Shown: positions 36,241-49,215 of the stretch, piece after piece
Numbering within the stretch: the first letter of the stretch is position 1
Layout of the letters: every line of letters starts with the position of its first letter
Origin: Synchiropus splendidus
Taxonomy: Eukaryota; Chordata; Actinopteri; Syngnathiformes; Callionymidae
Direction of reading: 5' to 3'
NCBI RefSeq assembly: GCF_027744825.2
Contig: NC_071340.1
Coordinates: 10,366,001 to 10,430,000, forward strand
Length of the DNA: 64,000 nt
Made by a program: the position numbers and the translations under genes
The notes under the pieces: generated by a model
The model's input: the letters and a program-made list of their open reading frames with translations, nothing else
The model's database searches: none
What the model was told of the DNA's origin: nothing

Positions 36241-36600
36241 GTTTGACTTTCCCTTTCTTTGACTTTCTGATACTCCTACAACTTGTATTGAGTGTGGCCT
36301 TTGATCCTAACCACAACTTTGCTGAGGCTGTACCAAAAATAGCGAATCAAAAACAGTTCTTTTTGGGCATCGCAGTGTTATTATGGACACTTACATCGTA
36401 TGGACCTTCTTCTTTAGGCGAGCCAACATATTGTCAGTGGGATTTAAGTCAGAGCTTTGTGTAGGCCACTCAAATTCCATTCACTTTGGTCTTTTGGAGA
36501 GAGTACTTCCTCAAGCGAACATACTTAAGTCAGGGTTGAAGGTGTGTCTTCCTCAGAAGTAGAGCTTTACTCCATTCCTTTGCAGATCTTAAGTGTTTTT
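36240..36600 (-). pseudogene. Tc1-family transposase fossil
   Basis: On the minus strand about 36431-36472, one frame reads EWPTQSSDLNPTDN. This is close to the Tc1 signature EWPSQSPDLNPIE that precedes the catalytic glutamate, which is here replaced. Neighbouring sequence cannot be read as one frame, so the copy is a decayed piece. Borders are approximate. Confidence 0.5.
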
Positions 36601-36892
36601 TTGCTCTGCTTCCGTTATATTTCTCACTCCAGCGACTTATGTGGCAATGAACAAAAACAATCCTTTCCTAAAAGAGGCTCATAACAATGTCCCAGGTCTT
36701 CAGAAATAAAAGTATGTCCACAAATACTGTGATAAAATTTCAAGCCCAGTTAAAACAGTACTTGGGGAAAGAACCTTGGAGGTGGCTATTCAACTGTATG
36801 AGCTGTGAGTTTTCATAGAAAGCTGAATAGAGTTTCCATGTAAGGACATATCTGCCACCGACAGACGCCTTTTTATCTTTATCTTGATGTAC

Positions 36893-36940
36893 AACGATCA
36901 GCCATAACATAAAGGCCACCTGCAGAATATTCTTCCTGTC
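36893..36940 (+). mobile_element. Tc1-like terminal repeat fragment
   Basis: ACGATCAGCCATAACATAAA followed by GGCCACCTGCAGAATATT resembles the left terminus of the Tc1-like family also seen near 3.8 and 5.35 kb. Following sequence to about 37160 may be a decayed interior, but I cannot align it. Confidence 0.45.
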
Positions 36941-38448
36941 ATCTGTAGAGAACCCAAACTATAGCTCTTGTTGTTTATCCGAGGTGGTCCAGACAAAGAA
37001 AACAAACTCTCCTGCCAACAGGGTCACGGATGTCCAAGCATCCTTGATGTGTTATTGGAGGTCTAATAGGTTAAAAATGGTGGGATCTAAGAGACTTGAA
37101 GGTCTCGCCAAGCAGTGCCTTTCAGCAATTCATGTTCAGCGTGGTACTGTATGATTTATGTTTGGGGCCTACTCATGGAATCTAGACCGTTTTTCTCTAT
37201 CAGTCTTTCATAAGTCACTAACATAAGGGGGCACAATGGCACATTGTAGTTAGCAATAGCTACAGATGGCTTTCACTAACATGGGCTGTAAAAACATCAT
37301 GAAAAACTATTAACAAAAACCTTGTAAAAACATGGCAAAGCTGGATCATTTATCTTATGGGAAGAAAATAACTAGATTTAATAAAAAAAAATTAAAAAAA
37401 ATAAAATAAAATAATAATAATAATAATACAATTAATTTAAAAGTTACGCTTATTTCAAGCAGAAGTGTTGTCACACAGAACTAAGATTAACACATTTATA
37501 AGTTCTTCAAAGGCTAAAATGCATGAACATCCGCAGTTCTCCTATTCAAAGAATAAAAACAGAGCGTAAAAGACAGTGGCAGATATTAAATCTGTTAGAT
37601 TCTGTCAAGATTTGATGTCTGGACATTTACGTAACATTTGCCTCTGCTGGACTATTGTCAGGCAGCAAATGCGTCACAAGAACGTGACGCCTTTCACCTG
37701 TTATTGCAGGTGAATGCATCGACTCGGTGATAAGAGGGCACTGCAGATGGGGCGACCGCAGCGTTACAGAACTCAGCACGTTTTCCTGTTGCCTGTTCTC
37801 TGTGTACCATTTGACTGCGATCAGAGGTTGTGTAACGTAATAGGAGCACGGGGATGCATCATGCTGTTTGTTTGACACGCTGCTGGATCCCTCGTCTGGG
37901 CATGCTCAGTACGCGCACGGAGAGAGACAGAGTGATCTCCAAACTGTCACATGGCATCCGCGCTGATCTGTTATCCAGATTCAACATGTTGATAAAAGCC
38001 CAAAGGAAATAAAAAGAATAAGAATTGTACTTTGTACTGCAAAGATCAGGACCGACAAAAGAGACTAGATCATTCAGACTGAAAGGGTGGTTCAGAGAGA
38101 GTGCAGTATAATGTAGGGCAACAGACTGCAATATGGACGGCAAATCTGTGTCAACAGTTGTGCCACACGCAGAGATAACAACCGTCTCAACATATTGCGA
38201 CTCTTCTAATGCGAGTAGGAGAGGAAGAAATGTGCCAAGAGTTCAGGGAGTTTTGACCCTGTGTTGTATTGGTGACATAAGGCCGGGTCAAAATGACCTC
38301 GAGGGCTCTTCACTTGAGGCGAAGCAGGGCATGTGAAACGATCTACAACAACATGGAAACCTGTGGAAGTGTAAACATTCAGCTCAGAATTACTGCATAA
38401 CTGTCAGTTACACTGAACTATGGAGTTGGCTAATGACCTTCTGGTAGC
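36941..38448. other. Intergenic, no gene recognised
   Basis: Contains an A/AAT-rich simple repeat at about 37380-37432. No exon recognised. Confidence 0.4.
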
Positions 38449-38515
38449 ATGGTTCAAACTCAAGGCCGGCGGGCCGAATATGGCCTGCCCAGTCATGAGT
38501 TTTAAATCCTTATTT
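38449..38515 (+). mobile_element. hAT-like terminal fragment
   Basis: TTCAAACTCAAGGCCGGCGG followed by GCCGAATATGGCCTGCCC is the same class as the element at 15.78 kb (AAACTCAAGGCCCGGGGGCC type). No opposite end seen. Confidence 0.4.
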
Positions 38516-39497
38516 TTGGCTTAACATTAAATTCATGCCATTCAAACCATGCCATTCAACACGCCTTCAAAAAAAAACTGAGATTCAACAATTGTCAATA
38601 TACAGGAGGGAGGGAATTTATTGAAAGCAGATTGGTGTTTCTGCTTCAAGGAAAAAATACACTGTGAGTTATGAGGCTGAGTAATTTGGTATTTTGACAC
38701 AGTCTTATGCTAAAACAAGTCAAGAAAAAAAGGACTGTCAGCACATTATTTAGTTTCAATTCTTATTCTCTGTTCAGACTGGAGCGGGTGAAACATTTTT
38801 CCCCCTGAAGTCACTGAGTTTCACAAGCCTGACTTCAGGATGACTAAGTCTGGACTGACTGTAGATGTATCGTACGTGTCACAAATGAAAGTAAAACCCG
38901 GGTCTTCCAACAACACCCGCGTGTCCCTCGCTGCGTGACTTCAATTCTGCATTTTCCACCTCCATTCAGCACGTGTCTCTTAATGTGTGAAATGCCACTG
39001 AAAGTGCCGGAACCAAATCAGCAGATTATTTTTGACAGTGCCAATGTTCTTCTCTTGTTCTGTCCAGATCATTTGATTGTACAGTTAAGGAAGTGTGTGC
39101 AAGGACAAAGACCGGAACATGAAGTCAGCGCAAGACTCATCCTCATTCAAGATTATTTTTAGGCTGCAGATAACATCAAGCTTAATGGCACCGAGTCTGC
39201 TGCTCCTGACTGTGAGAGCTTGTTTCAGGGAGATCATTTGTTTAAGAGTAAAAACGTAGAAATGAATGTGGTCAAACTGAACCAAACTGTTTGTAGCAAT
39301 GTAGACGTTTATGAACTAGTCGGTCCTTGATGCCATGATAGTCTCTCACTGGCATCTCTTATATGGTTGTGACCATCACCCACTATCTGCTGCCTCATAC
39401 TGCTGTCACACCATGCAACCACCCACTCGTCACATGACCACACACAGCACGCTAATAGCATGACTCGCATATGCTGTTATAAGCCCTGTGGTCACAT

Positions 39498-40584
39498 GTG
39501 ATGCCACCACTGAACTGTACAATCTCTGCTGATCGTGGTAACAGGGCATCATGGCGTGAAGTGAAGATAAGAGAAGGAGGAAGGAAAAGCACTGTTGCAA
39601 AAGCCCGTATAGGAACCAAGATGTGGGAGATATGCCCAAGGAAAGGGAGGTTCTTCAACCCCCCGCACACAGTGACCGAGACCTGCTCCACTGGGGGGAC
39701 CTCCTCAGGCCAGCCTAACCCTGAAACAGAGGTGAACCTCTGTGCTCTGACGTACGAAGGGAAAGAACTATGCATCTACAACTGAGTAAAGTTGACCTTG
39801 CTCCTCTGAAACACAAGGCTGTTTACCAGCTGACTAGCCAGAGGACATCGGTCAAGCCTCTGTGTGAGGCCCACCCAAGGACAAGCAGTCTCACAAATCG
39901 ATGTCTTATTACTGGCAATGCTCTCAGTACCCACACAGGACGGGACAGAGCGGGGGTTTGCCCCTGGACTTCGCTGCCTCGGACAGATGTGTTTGATCAG
40001 TGTTGCCGTTTGTTACATCAGCAGCGGAGGCTCGTGTTTGTGAGCAGAGTGCTGCCGAAGCTCAACAGGCTGCCTCTGCAATCTGGGGCACGTGATGAGT
40101 TTGCTGGAAATGGATTTACGGACGTTGTACTTTTGAGGGACAACAAGGAACACTGAGTCATGAGGAGTAACTATTGTTTAGTAACTGTGCTAGGGATGTT
40201 AGAGCTCAACATGTTCGTCCATGTTTAACAGTTATCTACCTAATATTACCTTACCATGTAAGGGAAGGTGCAAGAACAGTCTTCAGTCAGAAGTACTTCA
40301 GTTGGAGTCTATATGTTTGGTTTGCAAATCTGTGTGAAGGACGTCTGGTCTTCTGCTTGGTGATACTGTACCTCCACTGCTGCACTGGCAGACTTGAAGG
40401 AAGTACTTCTCAAATGCAGTTGCATTTATTTGTTTTATGCTTGAGGGTTTTCACACAATGTTCCAGGACTAAGTCCGTTTGGCTCAAATATATGAGCTGT
40501 GACCACGAGCGACCCAGGCTTTGGCCCCGGGCATTAGACTGCCTGGAGGGGTGGATTTTCTCTCCGATATCTCTAGTTGGCTAA
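39498..40584 (+). other. ORF-dense segment of unknown nature
   Basis: Three plus-strand open frames follow one another: 39498-39785 (95 codons), 39770-40156 (128) and 40174-40584 (136). The translations show no family motif, signal peptide or zinc-binding pattern that I recognise, and composition is mixed. Candidate explanations are a decayed retroelement, exons of an unknown or lineage-specific gene, or chance. No poly(A) hexamer clearly belongs to it. Confidence 0.2.
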
Positions 40585-40970
40585 AGGCATGAAATTAGGC
40601 CTGAGGCAACTCAAGATGCTGGAAATTACCTGAGTGACGAAAGCAGTCAACGGAAATCACCTTATTTAAACTAAAGCTCTTGAAAATATTTGTCTTAAAA
40701 TGAAACTTAGCGGCCTGTTGGAATAATCGCGACAGACGTTGAGTTTAAATACTGGTGCTTTTATTGTCTGTTTGCACCGTGAAAACTACAGAATAATAAA
40801 CAGAAAAGCACGTACATATTACACGACGCATTCATCCAATCGACATACTTATGTCGTGACATAAAGTATGAAGTGCACAATTGAATGAACAGTGAAACTA
40901 CGAAACAAATAAACAGTGCAAACTGCCTGCCATTACACGCCCCATAAGTCCAAGTCACGTATTCTCAGCG

Positions 40971-41109
40971 GATTCCTTCAAGTTTGTTGTTGTTGTTATC
41001 ATCCTAGCTGTGTGTCTTGTGCATCAGTGTGATCAGTGGACCAGGAACTACGGCACTTACAAAGGTTCCCTGTTGTCTGGAGAGTCAACTGTTACATTAA
41101 ATTAAATTC
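40971..41109 (+). repeat. Dispersed repeat family B, copy 1
   Basis: About 135 bp shared with 49080-49215. Landmarks: GATTCCT, GTTATCATCCTAGCTGTGTG, TCTTGTGCATCAGTGTGATC, CTTACAAAGGTTCCCTGTTG, then an AAATTAAATT tail. The short length and simple-repeat tail suggest a SINE or a LINE 3' end. Family not identified. Confidence 0.8.
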
Positions 41110-43394
41110 AATTAAAACGATTAAATGCTTAAATATTCTAATGCGTTAAAGTCCCATCACCAATTTTTTTTTAAACTGTCAGAGACCACACGAAGACAGT
41201 TTAAGTCAGGCGTCATCGGCTCTCCCCACACAGAAAGATTTTTGATCTTCCATACTGAAGATGATACATTCATGTTTGCCAGCCCTGACCGTTTTCAGAG
41301 CCGATGACAAGGATGGTACATTTGAGGCTATGGGGAGCTTCGAGTCTGTGTCCTTCTCTACAGTGAATAAAGGTGTCCATGGAATGTATTCCATGTCTCT
41401 CCCACATAGTAAAAGACAAATGAACACCTTTAAGGTATGAAGAAGAAGAAGAAAAAAACCCCGGTACATTTCAATTGTGACAAAGTAATGGTATGTCCCG
41501 ATAAAATAAATAAATGGCGAATGACATCATGTAATTTAGTGTTTATATAGAGCCAAAACAAATCACGGGTTGATGCGCTTTGGTTTCTACGCTTCTCAGA
41601 ATGTTATGGTGATTCTTGTTCCACTTAGTTGTCATAGACAAAGGTTGTGGGTTGGTTTGACATTGTCCATTTTTGGAGTCTGAATGGAGCTTTTTCAGCG
41701 CGGCGGCCACTTTAGCTAAATATGACCAATAAAAAAAGTTTTTTTTGATCAAAGCTACTCATTCTAAATAAAAAAGACACATGAATGCACATAAATAATG
41801 ACCCTGACAACCCTGTGAAAGTCTCCTCTGACAACGTTTGTGCTTGTTTTGTGACTCTGTGATACATGGATAAAGGCAGCGTGTTCTCACATGTCTGAAA
41901 AAAACCAAACATAATTATTATTGTATTTTTAAACACAGTGGACTTTGCGGTAATCCCCTGGCGCTGCTCCGCATATTCAAGAAATCCATAAATGAATGCA
42001 GCTGCCTTTAAACGGGCCCGTTGCTGTCAACAAGAATGGGCATGGGCAGTCCATCCCCGAAAACAAAAAAACAGAGCAATTCATCCCGATACACATGTTT
42101 ACATATTGTCACAATCTCAGGGGATCAGTGCTCAGGAAAATCCTCCTGGGATGTTTTTCACAGCGAGAGCCAGCGGTTGAGCGGCCCCCTGTGGATTTAT
42201 GAATGTGTATTTGTACGTGCATTTGAGTCAGTGTTATTTAAACTGCCAGTGGGACACGCCAGGCACAACATTGGCTGCAAATGATTTGTGATACTCTGTA
42301 CACACTCTACACATCATCTGAGCCAGTAAATCTGGCTCATGCCACTGTTTCGCCCGCTCTCATGCCACCGTCTCGGTCCCGGAGCAGTTTAACAGCAGAA
42401 GGAATTTAAACGTTAACTAATCTCCCGCTGCAGGATTACTATATTAACAAGCCCCCCCATCTTCGAGATGACCATATGGAAGTGATATATGACGTCACGA
42501 TAAACGCAGTAAATATTTTCCTTCTTCCAGCTGCAGCCTTTTATCAGCCGAAGGTGGAGCCGGATCAGCGCGGAAAGTCTTGGCATTAGTGTGATGTTAT
42601 TGTAACTCCCAGCTTTTCTTTTGTCTCAGCAAATCACCTCAGTAGAACAAGAGATTGTCTTCTAATGCTTTCTGAAACACCCCATTGTTTTTCAAATTGT
42701 AATCTCTTTGCGGAACACGAGGGAAGGAGATAATGAATGTGTTGAGATTAACGCACCGTGGCTTAAGTTGACGATGCCGGAATTAACCCGAGAGCCAGCG
42801 GTTTCTCCGTTGTGCCGCAGCATTCAAGACATTTCTTTTAAACATATTGAAAAAAAAAGACTTCTGGAGTCATTTCAGTAATGACGGATGACCCTTATTA
42901 ACGTCCATACACGGTGAGAAAATGGTTTTTGCGCCGGCTGCGATGTTTTCTAGTCAGAGCGTTACAAGTCTATGCCCCACAGATTGTAATGAACGGACAA
43001 ATCCCTTGCTTACTGTATCCATTTGCACAACAAAGCCAAATTATCTGAGCACCGCAATGTTCTGCGGATTATTAACACTGAGCGCAAGGTGGAACAAAGC
43101 TGCGTGTGTTATTATTCGGAGAGCGGCCTGTGACAACCATATGGCAACTGTGGCATGGGAAATTTAGTTCATATGCCATTTGGTACGTCCTTACGGGCGA
43201 CATGTGTCTGCTGCTTAAACCTTGTTGGACATTTAAGAGGAACATTCATTACTGCTGGAGATATGTAAATTCCGGGAGGTTCCCTCTTCCAAGATGTGAT
43301 TTCTTGTTTTATCCTAGAAAAACAACTCTGACAGCCTCTTATTAATGTTGCCGTCTGTCAAAGTTTCAAGTGCCGAGCTCTGACCCCTTAGTTT

Positions 43395-43395
<1 letters not shown>
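41110..43395. other. Intergenic with a unique segment at 42.36-42.9 kb
   Basis: No exon recognised. The interval 42360-42900 is free of visible repeats and carries a perfect CRE TGACGTCA at 42490-42497 together with several homeodomain-type ATTA cores, so it is a candidate conserved regulatory element (inference). Confidence 0.35.
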
Positions 43396-43435
<40 letters not shown>

Positions 43436-43440
43436 GTGTG
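43396..43440. repeat. Compound (CA)n(TA)n(TG) microsatellite
   Basis: CA repeats pass into TA repeats and end in TGTGTG, making a self-complementary tract of about 45 bp. Confidence 0.95.
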
Positions 43441-43599
43441 CTATTACCCAAGTGTTGAAGCTACACCGAACTTCCTGCTTGGCACCTTGTTGTGTTTTAG
43501 AGCGTAATGTCTCTGCGGCAGCTGGATTCTCCAGGTCACTTGATCATGTGAGGATTGCTGCGACGCACAATAGATGGGCATATTAAGGGAACATGTCTC

Positions 43600-43700
43600 A
43601 CATGACCCTGCGATGGACCTGTCCAGGGTGTAGTCAGAGACCAGGGGGTTAGGCTCAAACACTCCCTGCAACCCTCAACAGGACTAAGCGGTGGTTAACT
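43600..43700 (+). mobile_element. L2-type LINE or SINE 3' tail fragment
   Basis: CCCTGCGATGGACCTGTCCA followed by GGGTGTAGTC and, later, CAACAGGACTAAGCGGTGGT matches the order of the 3' tail shared by fish L2 elements and their SINE partners (GCGATGGACTGGCGACCTGT..., ending in AATAAGCGG). No upstream body is recognisable. Confidence 0.55.
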
Positions 43701-44576
43701 GACGCTATGTATGTCTCACATGTTGCTCTATAGTTCCTCATCATACATAAAGCAAACAATGCTTTTCACCTGAGGACTTGGCAAATTGAACAGACTGACT
43801 GAAGTATGAGTCCAAAAATGGAGAAATGCCATGGCAGTTCTAAAGAAACACAAGCTGTGTGTCGATCCTGACAGACTTCACAATCAGAGTTTAACCAAGA
43901 CACACAGGGACGTCCAGAACTTCACAAATCCCTTGGCTTTAATGGAAACAAAAGAACACGTGCATTTTATCAACCATCTCTGGTGATGTTGAGGTGGCAG
44001 GGAGATAGTCACGACCTTTAGCTCATAAATGAAAACTCTTCAACTCTGACTAACTGAGCTGGTGGTGTCTCTGTCCACTCTCTATCTTAGGAGCCAAGCA
44101 GAAGTCAGAAGCCACTGCAGGTGCCTGGCTAACCTGCCTTGCTGTCAGGACTCTCTCTCTAGAAATGGATGGCAGCATCTGTGCTGATGTTGGAGTTTAA
44201 CTGCATGATTCTGGACACTCCGATTTACCACAATGCATTGCTCACAGATTCGATCTGGTGATCTCGAATGCACTCATTCTCCATTCTAAGGTGTCACATA
44301 TTGACGACTGTCCAGTGGTCCTTTTGGCCCAATGCTGATGCAAAAGTCGGTGTTCTGCGTTGCATGTTGATCCATTAGGTTTTCAATTGAATCATGTTTC
44401 CCTCCAGTCACATTTTGCTAGCGCTTAAACATGGAAAAAACAAAAGCAGTTGGGTTATGGAGTGGGGTGGGACTCAAGGTTCCTCTGTTGAAACACAATA
44501 ACATGCTACTTGTTATATTGTACCTTGTGTGATCGGGAGCTTCACTCATGGCACCAACAACTTGAACACATATGGT
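43701..44576. other. Intergenic, no gene recognised
   Basis: Non-repetitive mixed sequence, no exon or motif cluster seen. Confidence 0.4.
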
Positions 44577-44679
<103 letters not shown>

Positions 44680-47600
44680 TAGCTAGAATTGGAAGTGTGG
44701 AAACAAGAGGTAACTGTGTCCAACTGTTCTTTTCGAATGTTAAATACCACAGGAGGGGAAAACATTTGACGCAACGGAGAACACTGGATTTTGCATGAAC
44801 AATGGACGGAAAGGATCATCATGGATATGTGACCCAAGTAACAAAAGTCTTGTAGTCAATATGTGATTGTACAGGAGTGAGAATGGCTCATCCTCACCTT
44901 ACCTGCAAATGTGAAACTTCCACACTTGAGACAAGTATCCTGCTGGTTGAACCATGAACCACGACTTTGTTGGTCAATGTTACATCCCTCTGTGGTCCAA
45001 TGTAAGGTCGCGACATTGTCAAATGTGAGCGTGTCACCCCATATCAACATGTGGAAGACAATTGTGTGTTGATGGGCAAAACGCTCTTTTGGGCTAGTTT
45101 TGATGTCCCACAGCAGGTTTGCTGAGCACGGCACACTTGTGTCTGCAGCTGTCAGTGTGAGCATTTAGTGCTCACCAAAAGAGCTGACCCGTGGGATTCC
45201 CTCAGCGCTCACATGTGTGAGCCTCAAAATGAGTGGAATCACTGGTATGTAACCTCACCTCAAAAGCCCAAGCCGAGTAAAACATTACATTCTTGTGAGG
45301 ACGATGTCAAGGAGTTTGGCTCAAGGTCACCTGGGGCTGGCGAGCTGTTGAAATAGTTTGAGAACCTCAGCTATCTTTTCATCTGGTAACACATTTGGCA
45401 GTTGAGGTCCAGCGCAGTGGCAGGACAGAAAGTGCTGTGAGCAGAGCTGTTGGTGAGAGCAGGGCTATTAATAATGCAGGAGTCTCGCACTGGCAGCTTC
45501 AAGCATTTACCACTCAGATGTTTACACTTTTACCGGCATTCCATCTGCACAGCTTGCTTCACATAACTTTCAGTTGAGAGTGAATAAAATCCCTTCGACG
45601 GTAAATCCCCTTAAGTGAAACCGCTGAGATGATTTCTCAGTGTTTCACACCAACAGCACCTCAGCGCACACTCACTCTGATGAGCTTCTGAAAAGCTGGC
45701 AGCGCAGCGCGGATGAGTCGGCGCTGTTGCCGTCCCGCTTGCTGCCTTCGAGGAGTCACGTTTGAATAACACTGACCAGGCTATTAATCCCGCTCTTTAT
45801 CTTAGTGAACACACACCCTGGAGGATAAACACCAGTGAGTTGAGCTGTGTGGCCTCAGTTCAGCGCGGGGAATTTAAACAGTGCTTCATAATGTCAGCCT
45901 TTATTTCTGTGGATAACTGTGACGGCAAAAATGTTGACACCTGAGTGCTGATGTGGCAAAATATACATCATATCATCTAGTGATCAGTCACGTCCCTTAC
46001 AGAGCCCTGTGTGGCTCATCATGTTAAACACAATTTTTGGGCGCCTCAGCATGTGGCAGACCTTACAGCCGCACAGTGACTCACTAGGGTGTGGATAAAG
46101 TCAGGAGTGTAGCATTCGGGTAAATACTTTAAGTTAGGAATTAGGTCAGAATGAAGGATAAATGGAGGCCACCTTGCCACATCCACAGTCATGAATGTCA
46201 TCTGACGTTTTAGGACTGAATAGCTCCAGCAGGGGTAGTTCACTGGAAAACATGGTCCACCTTTGCACAACATAAAGCATTTTTATTTATTATTTTTGTG
46301 TGTTTATTCAATGTTTTATATCATTTCCCTTGTCACCCAATATATTGAGGGACTATGGTAAAAAGTATTTGACTTCAGAAAGATCAATTTTAAGCTGAAT
46401 CTATACACATGAGCTGAATCATCTGGGTGGTCCAGTGATGAGTGAACACCCTTGCATAAAATGCACAGAACGTTTTTGGTGCTTCTATCCTGAAGTTTGT
46501 TGAACTTTTTTGTCCATCTTATTTAGTCGCCTTCGTCATGGGTGTTTTGGTTATAATGTCACATTGCATAATGTGGTGCACATGGTATTGGTTCACTGAC
46601 AAATGCTGCCTGTGAAAGAGACTTTAAGTAATTTGCAATTTATAATACAATCTGCAAATGAGTCTCTATAAGTGTAAACAAAAAACCAAAAAAATACTCT
46701 GCACTCATGAGATCAAATGAAAACTATACAGCTCATACGTAGTCATTTTTCTTTTTTAGCCATCACTAGTTCAACGTTCAATGTTTTATGACGAAAATTT
46801 GTCTTGTGTTTCTTGTTTTCATTTAACATTTTTGTGCGTATTTCCTGTTCCTCTAAAATACATTGAAAGCAAATTGAAAGTATATTTTTTAATATAATAA
46901 CATTATATATAATGACACATTTGGTCATATTTTGTAACATTTATTTTTATGTTTATACATGAATGCATACAAATTATATCATAGGTTTCACAGCTTATTT
47001 GCATATATCAATATTCTTACTTACATTTCATCTTTTGCGTCCATTTTTTTCTTGTTACTTGTGTTAAGTATGTTGTTGGCCATTGTTGATTATTTGATGG
47101 CCATTGCTATCTTTCTTTTGGCATGACAGTTTATAATGTGCCTCTTTTTTATTGCCCAGCTGTGGTATATAAGATAACATAAACACTGATAAATTACCCA
47201 GCACATTAACAACATATAACTATTTGCAAAAAATACCCAGAACTCGACTGCATGAGTCATGAAGCTGGAGAAGTGAATCTTATATTTGGGAAACTACCTC
47301 CCGAGCAATTTTCTTCCTCACAGTTTCAGTTTCATGTTATGTTCCCTAAAGCAAAGTCCCGTTCTATGTTGCAAATGCGTGTCTAAAAGACAGAAAGCTG
47401 ATGGACGAGTTGTTCCATCCCGTGGCTGAGATTCTACACGGGATTCCCGAAGCCGATTAACACTTGAACTGCTTGTAAATTCACCCACAGAGGTGTTCGC
47501 TTGATTGTTTGCCTTGACAAAGTGGGGTCTGTTCTCTTTTGTTGACTCTCCACAGGAGCTCCATCACGTCTCTTATTTTCTAACCCTCAATCTAAAGCGC

Positions 47601-48719
47601 CACACCTTCTTCCTGTGTTGATCCGGGCGTGTGGATGGATGTCGTTGCTTCTTTTTCTTCTACAGGTGGAGCGGGTGGAGCTGACGTAAAGGTGGTGGTC
47701 GGCTTCTAATGTGATGCACAAGTTGGAAGATTTTCTGTTCACAATTTCCTCTAACTAGTTTGCAAATGTTTGGTAATAAGGATTGGTCAAACCGTGTGAT
47801 CTTGTTTGGTCCGATGTAAAACCTGCACCCGCTGCGGCCCCCTTCACTTTCAGACCCTCCGCGCTTCTAAGAAGTTCAACCTTGTTCCCAATTTCTTTTT
47901 TTTTTTTTTTACCAAGTTGTTCGTTCTCGAGAAACATCTGCTGGCCTGTTTTTGCTCCAGCAAAACAAAGACCCTCATAGAGTTTCCTGAAGTGAAAAAC
48001 ACATACGCAGCCACCCCATGTGACATATGAAGAGGCACTGAACTGCTCCAGCAGGTGGTTATCTCTCTTGTTTTGACCTCTGACCTGCACCCTCTGCTGC
48101 CGTTGGTCAGAGGACCTGATAGACGACCATCAATCTTGGCTAAGGAGGAAGTGCTCTCGTTATCGGCGCTGGCAGTCGCAGTAAAAGTGTTAGCTGGCAC
48201 GAAAGAGGGAAGCAGACATGAGAAACGATGTGTGGAGGTTTGAATGGATAGTGCTGCTGTACTCTCCCATGCTGACATGTCAATGTCGAACACACACTGC
48301 ACAGTCCATGATGCACTTGAAGTGATTCATGTTTAGATAAGACCTGAGAATGAAAAGGTAATAATTGCCTGTACTCTACCATCCCTGGGCCCCTGTGCTG
48401 ACTGCTGTGACAGATGTATTCACATTTGAGCAGCTGTGCTATCACCTGTTGCGTGAGCGTTAATGAGACGTGAGTTGTCACCAGCTGGCTGGCTAAGAGA
48501 GAGGGGCCTTCAGTCATTCGGCCACAACTCGACTTTTGAGGCTGCGGCACACAAAGGAAGCAATGTTGGATGGCGGTCGACACACTGACCTGGTTTTTAC
48601 TGCCCAAGAGTTTCTTTGAGGAAAATATAATCCTTGGCCCTTGACCTTTCGGATCAGGGCTTGCGTGTTAACAATTGCCTCTTAAATATCTCTTTCCCTA
48701 TTTGATCTGAATATTATTT
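44680..48719. other. Intergenic, no gene recognised
   Basis: Strongly AT-rich between about 46.3 and 47.2 kb. A minus-strand frame at 44903-45164 ends at a donor-like CAG/GTAAGG but matches no family. The unique stretch at 45.55-45.95 kb could be regulatory. Overlapping open frames at 47.8-48.6 kb on both strands are unsupported. Confidence 0.35.
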
Positions 48720-48746
48720 TAGTTCCTTTTAGCACAGGAAAGGAAC

Positions 48747-48748
<2 letters not shown>
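48720..48748. repeat. 10-bp inverted repeat next to a TA tract
   Basis: TAGTTCCTTT (48720-48729) and AAAGGAACTA (48739-48748) with a 9-base loop; the second arm abuts the (TA)n tract. Confidence 0.85.

Positions 48749-48831
<83 letters not shown>
48749..48831. repeat. (TA)n microsatellite, about 82 bp
   Basis: Pure TA dinucleotides. Confidence 0.97.
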
Positions 48832-48835
<4 letters not shown>

Positions 48836-49034
48836 GGTATTTGTTTATTTTGCACCAGTTTGACAATAGCACAATAAATCACGATGGTGTCTATATTCAA
48901 GTTTTTATTTCACCTTATTATAACTAAAGCTCTTTTAATGTTTTGAAAATATCTGCATAAGAATTTAAATTTTATAAGAATTTCAAGTACATTCAGAGTA
49001 GTGGAAACCCTGGCCGTTGTGTAGCGAAAAACCG

Positions 49035-49080
49035 CCCTGAACAAAAGCAAACAGATGCTTTTGTTTGCTTTTGTTCAGGG
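49035..49080. repeat. Perfect 18-bp inverted repeat (hairpin)
   Basis: CCCTGAACAAAAGCAAAC (49035-49052), ten-base loop, and its exact reverse complement (49063-49080). The right arm ends on the base where repeat family B copy 2 starts. Confidence 0.9.
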
Positions 49081-49215
49081 ATTCCTCCATGTTTGTTGTT
49101 GCTGTTATCATCCTAGCTGTGTGTCTTGTGCATCAGTGTGATCAGTGGACCAGAACTCCTGCACTTACAAAGGTTCCCTGTTGTCTGGAGAGCAAACCCT
49201 CACAGTAAATTAAAT
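49080..49215 (+). repeat. Dispersed repeat family B, copy 2
   Basis: Same landmarks as 40971-41109 in the same order and orientation, ending in TAAATTAAATTAAAT. The copies differ by scattered substitutions and small indels. Confidence 0.8.

Noticed and set aside
42181..42195. Minus-strand CTCF-like string near GCGGCCCCCTGTGG
   Set aside because: Core alignment misses several consensus positions; too weak to call a convergent partner for the 2-4 kb cluster.
48140..48607. 155-codon minus-strand frame
   Set aside because: Overlaps other frames on both strands and has no motif, splice or promoter support.
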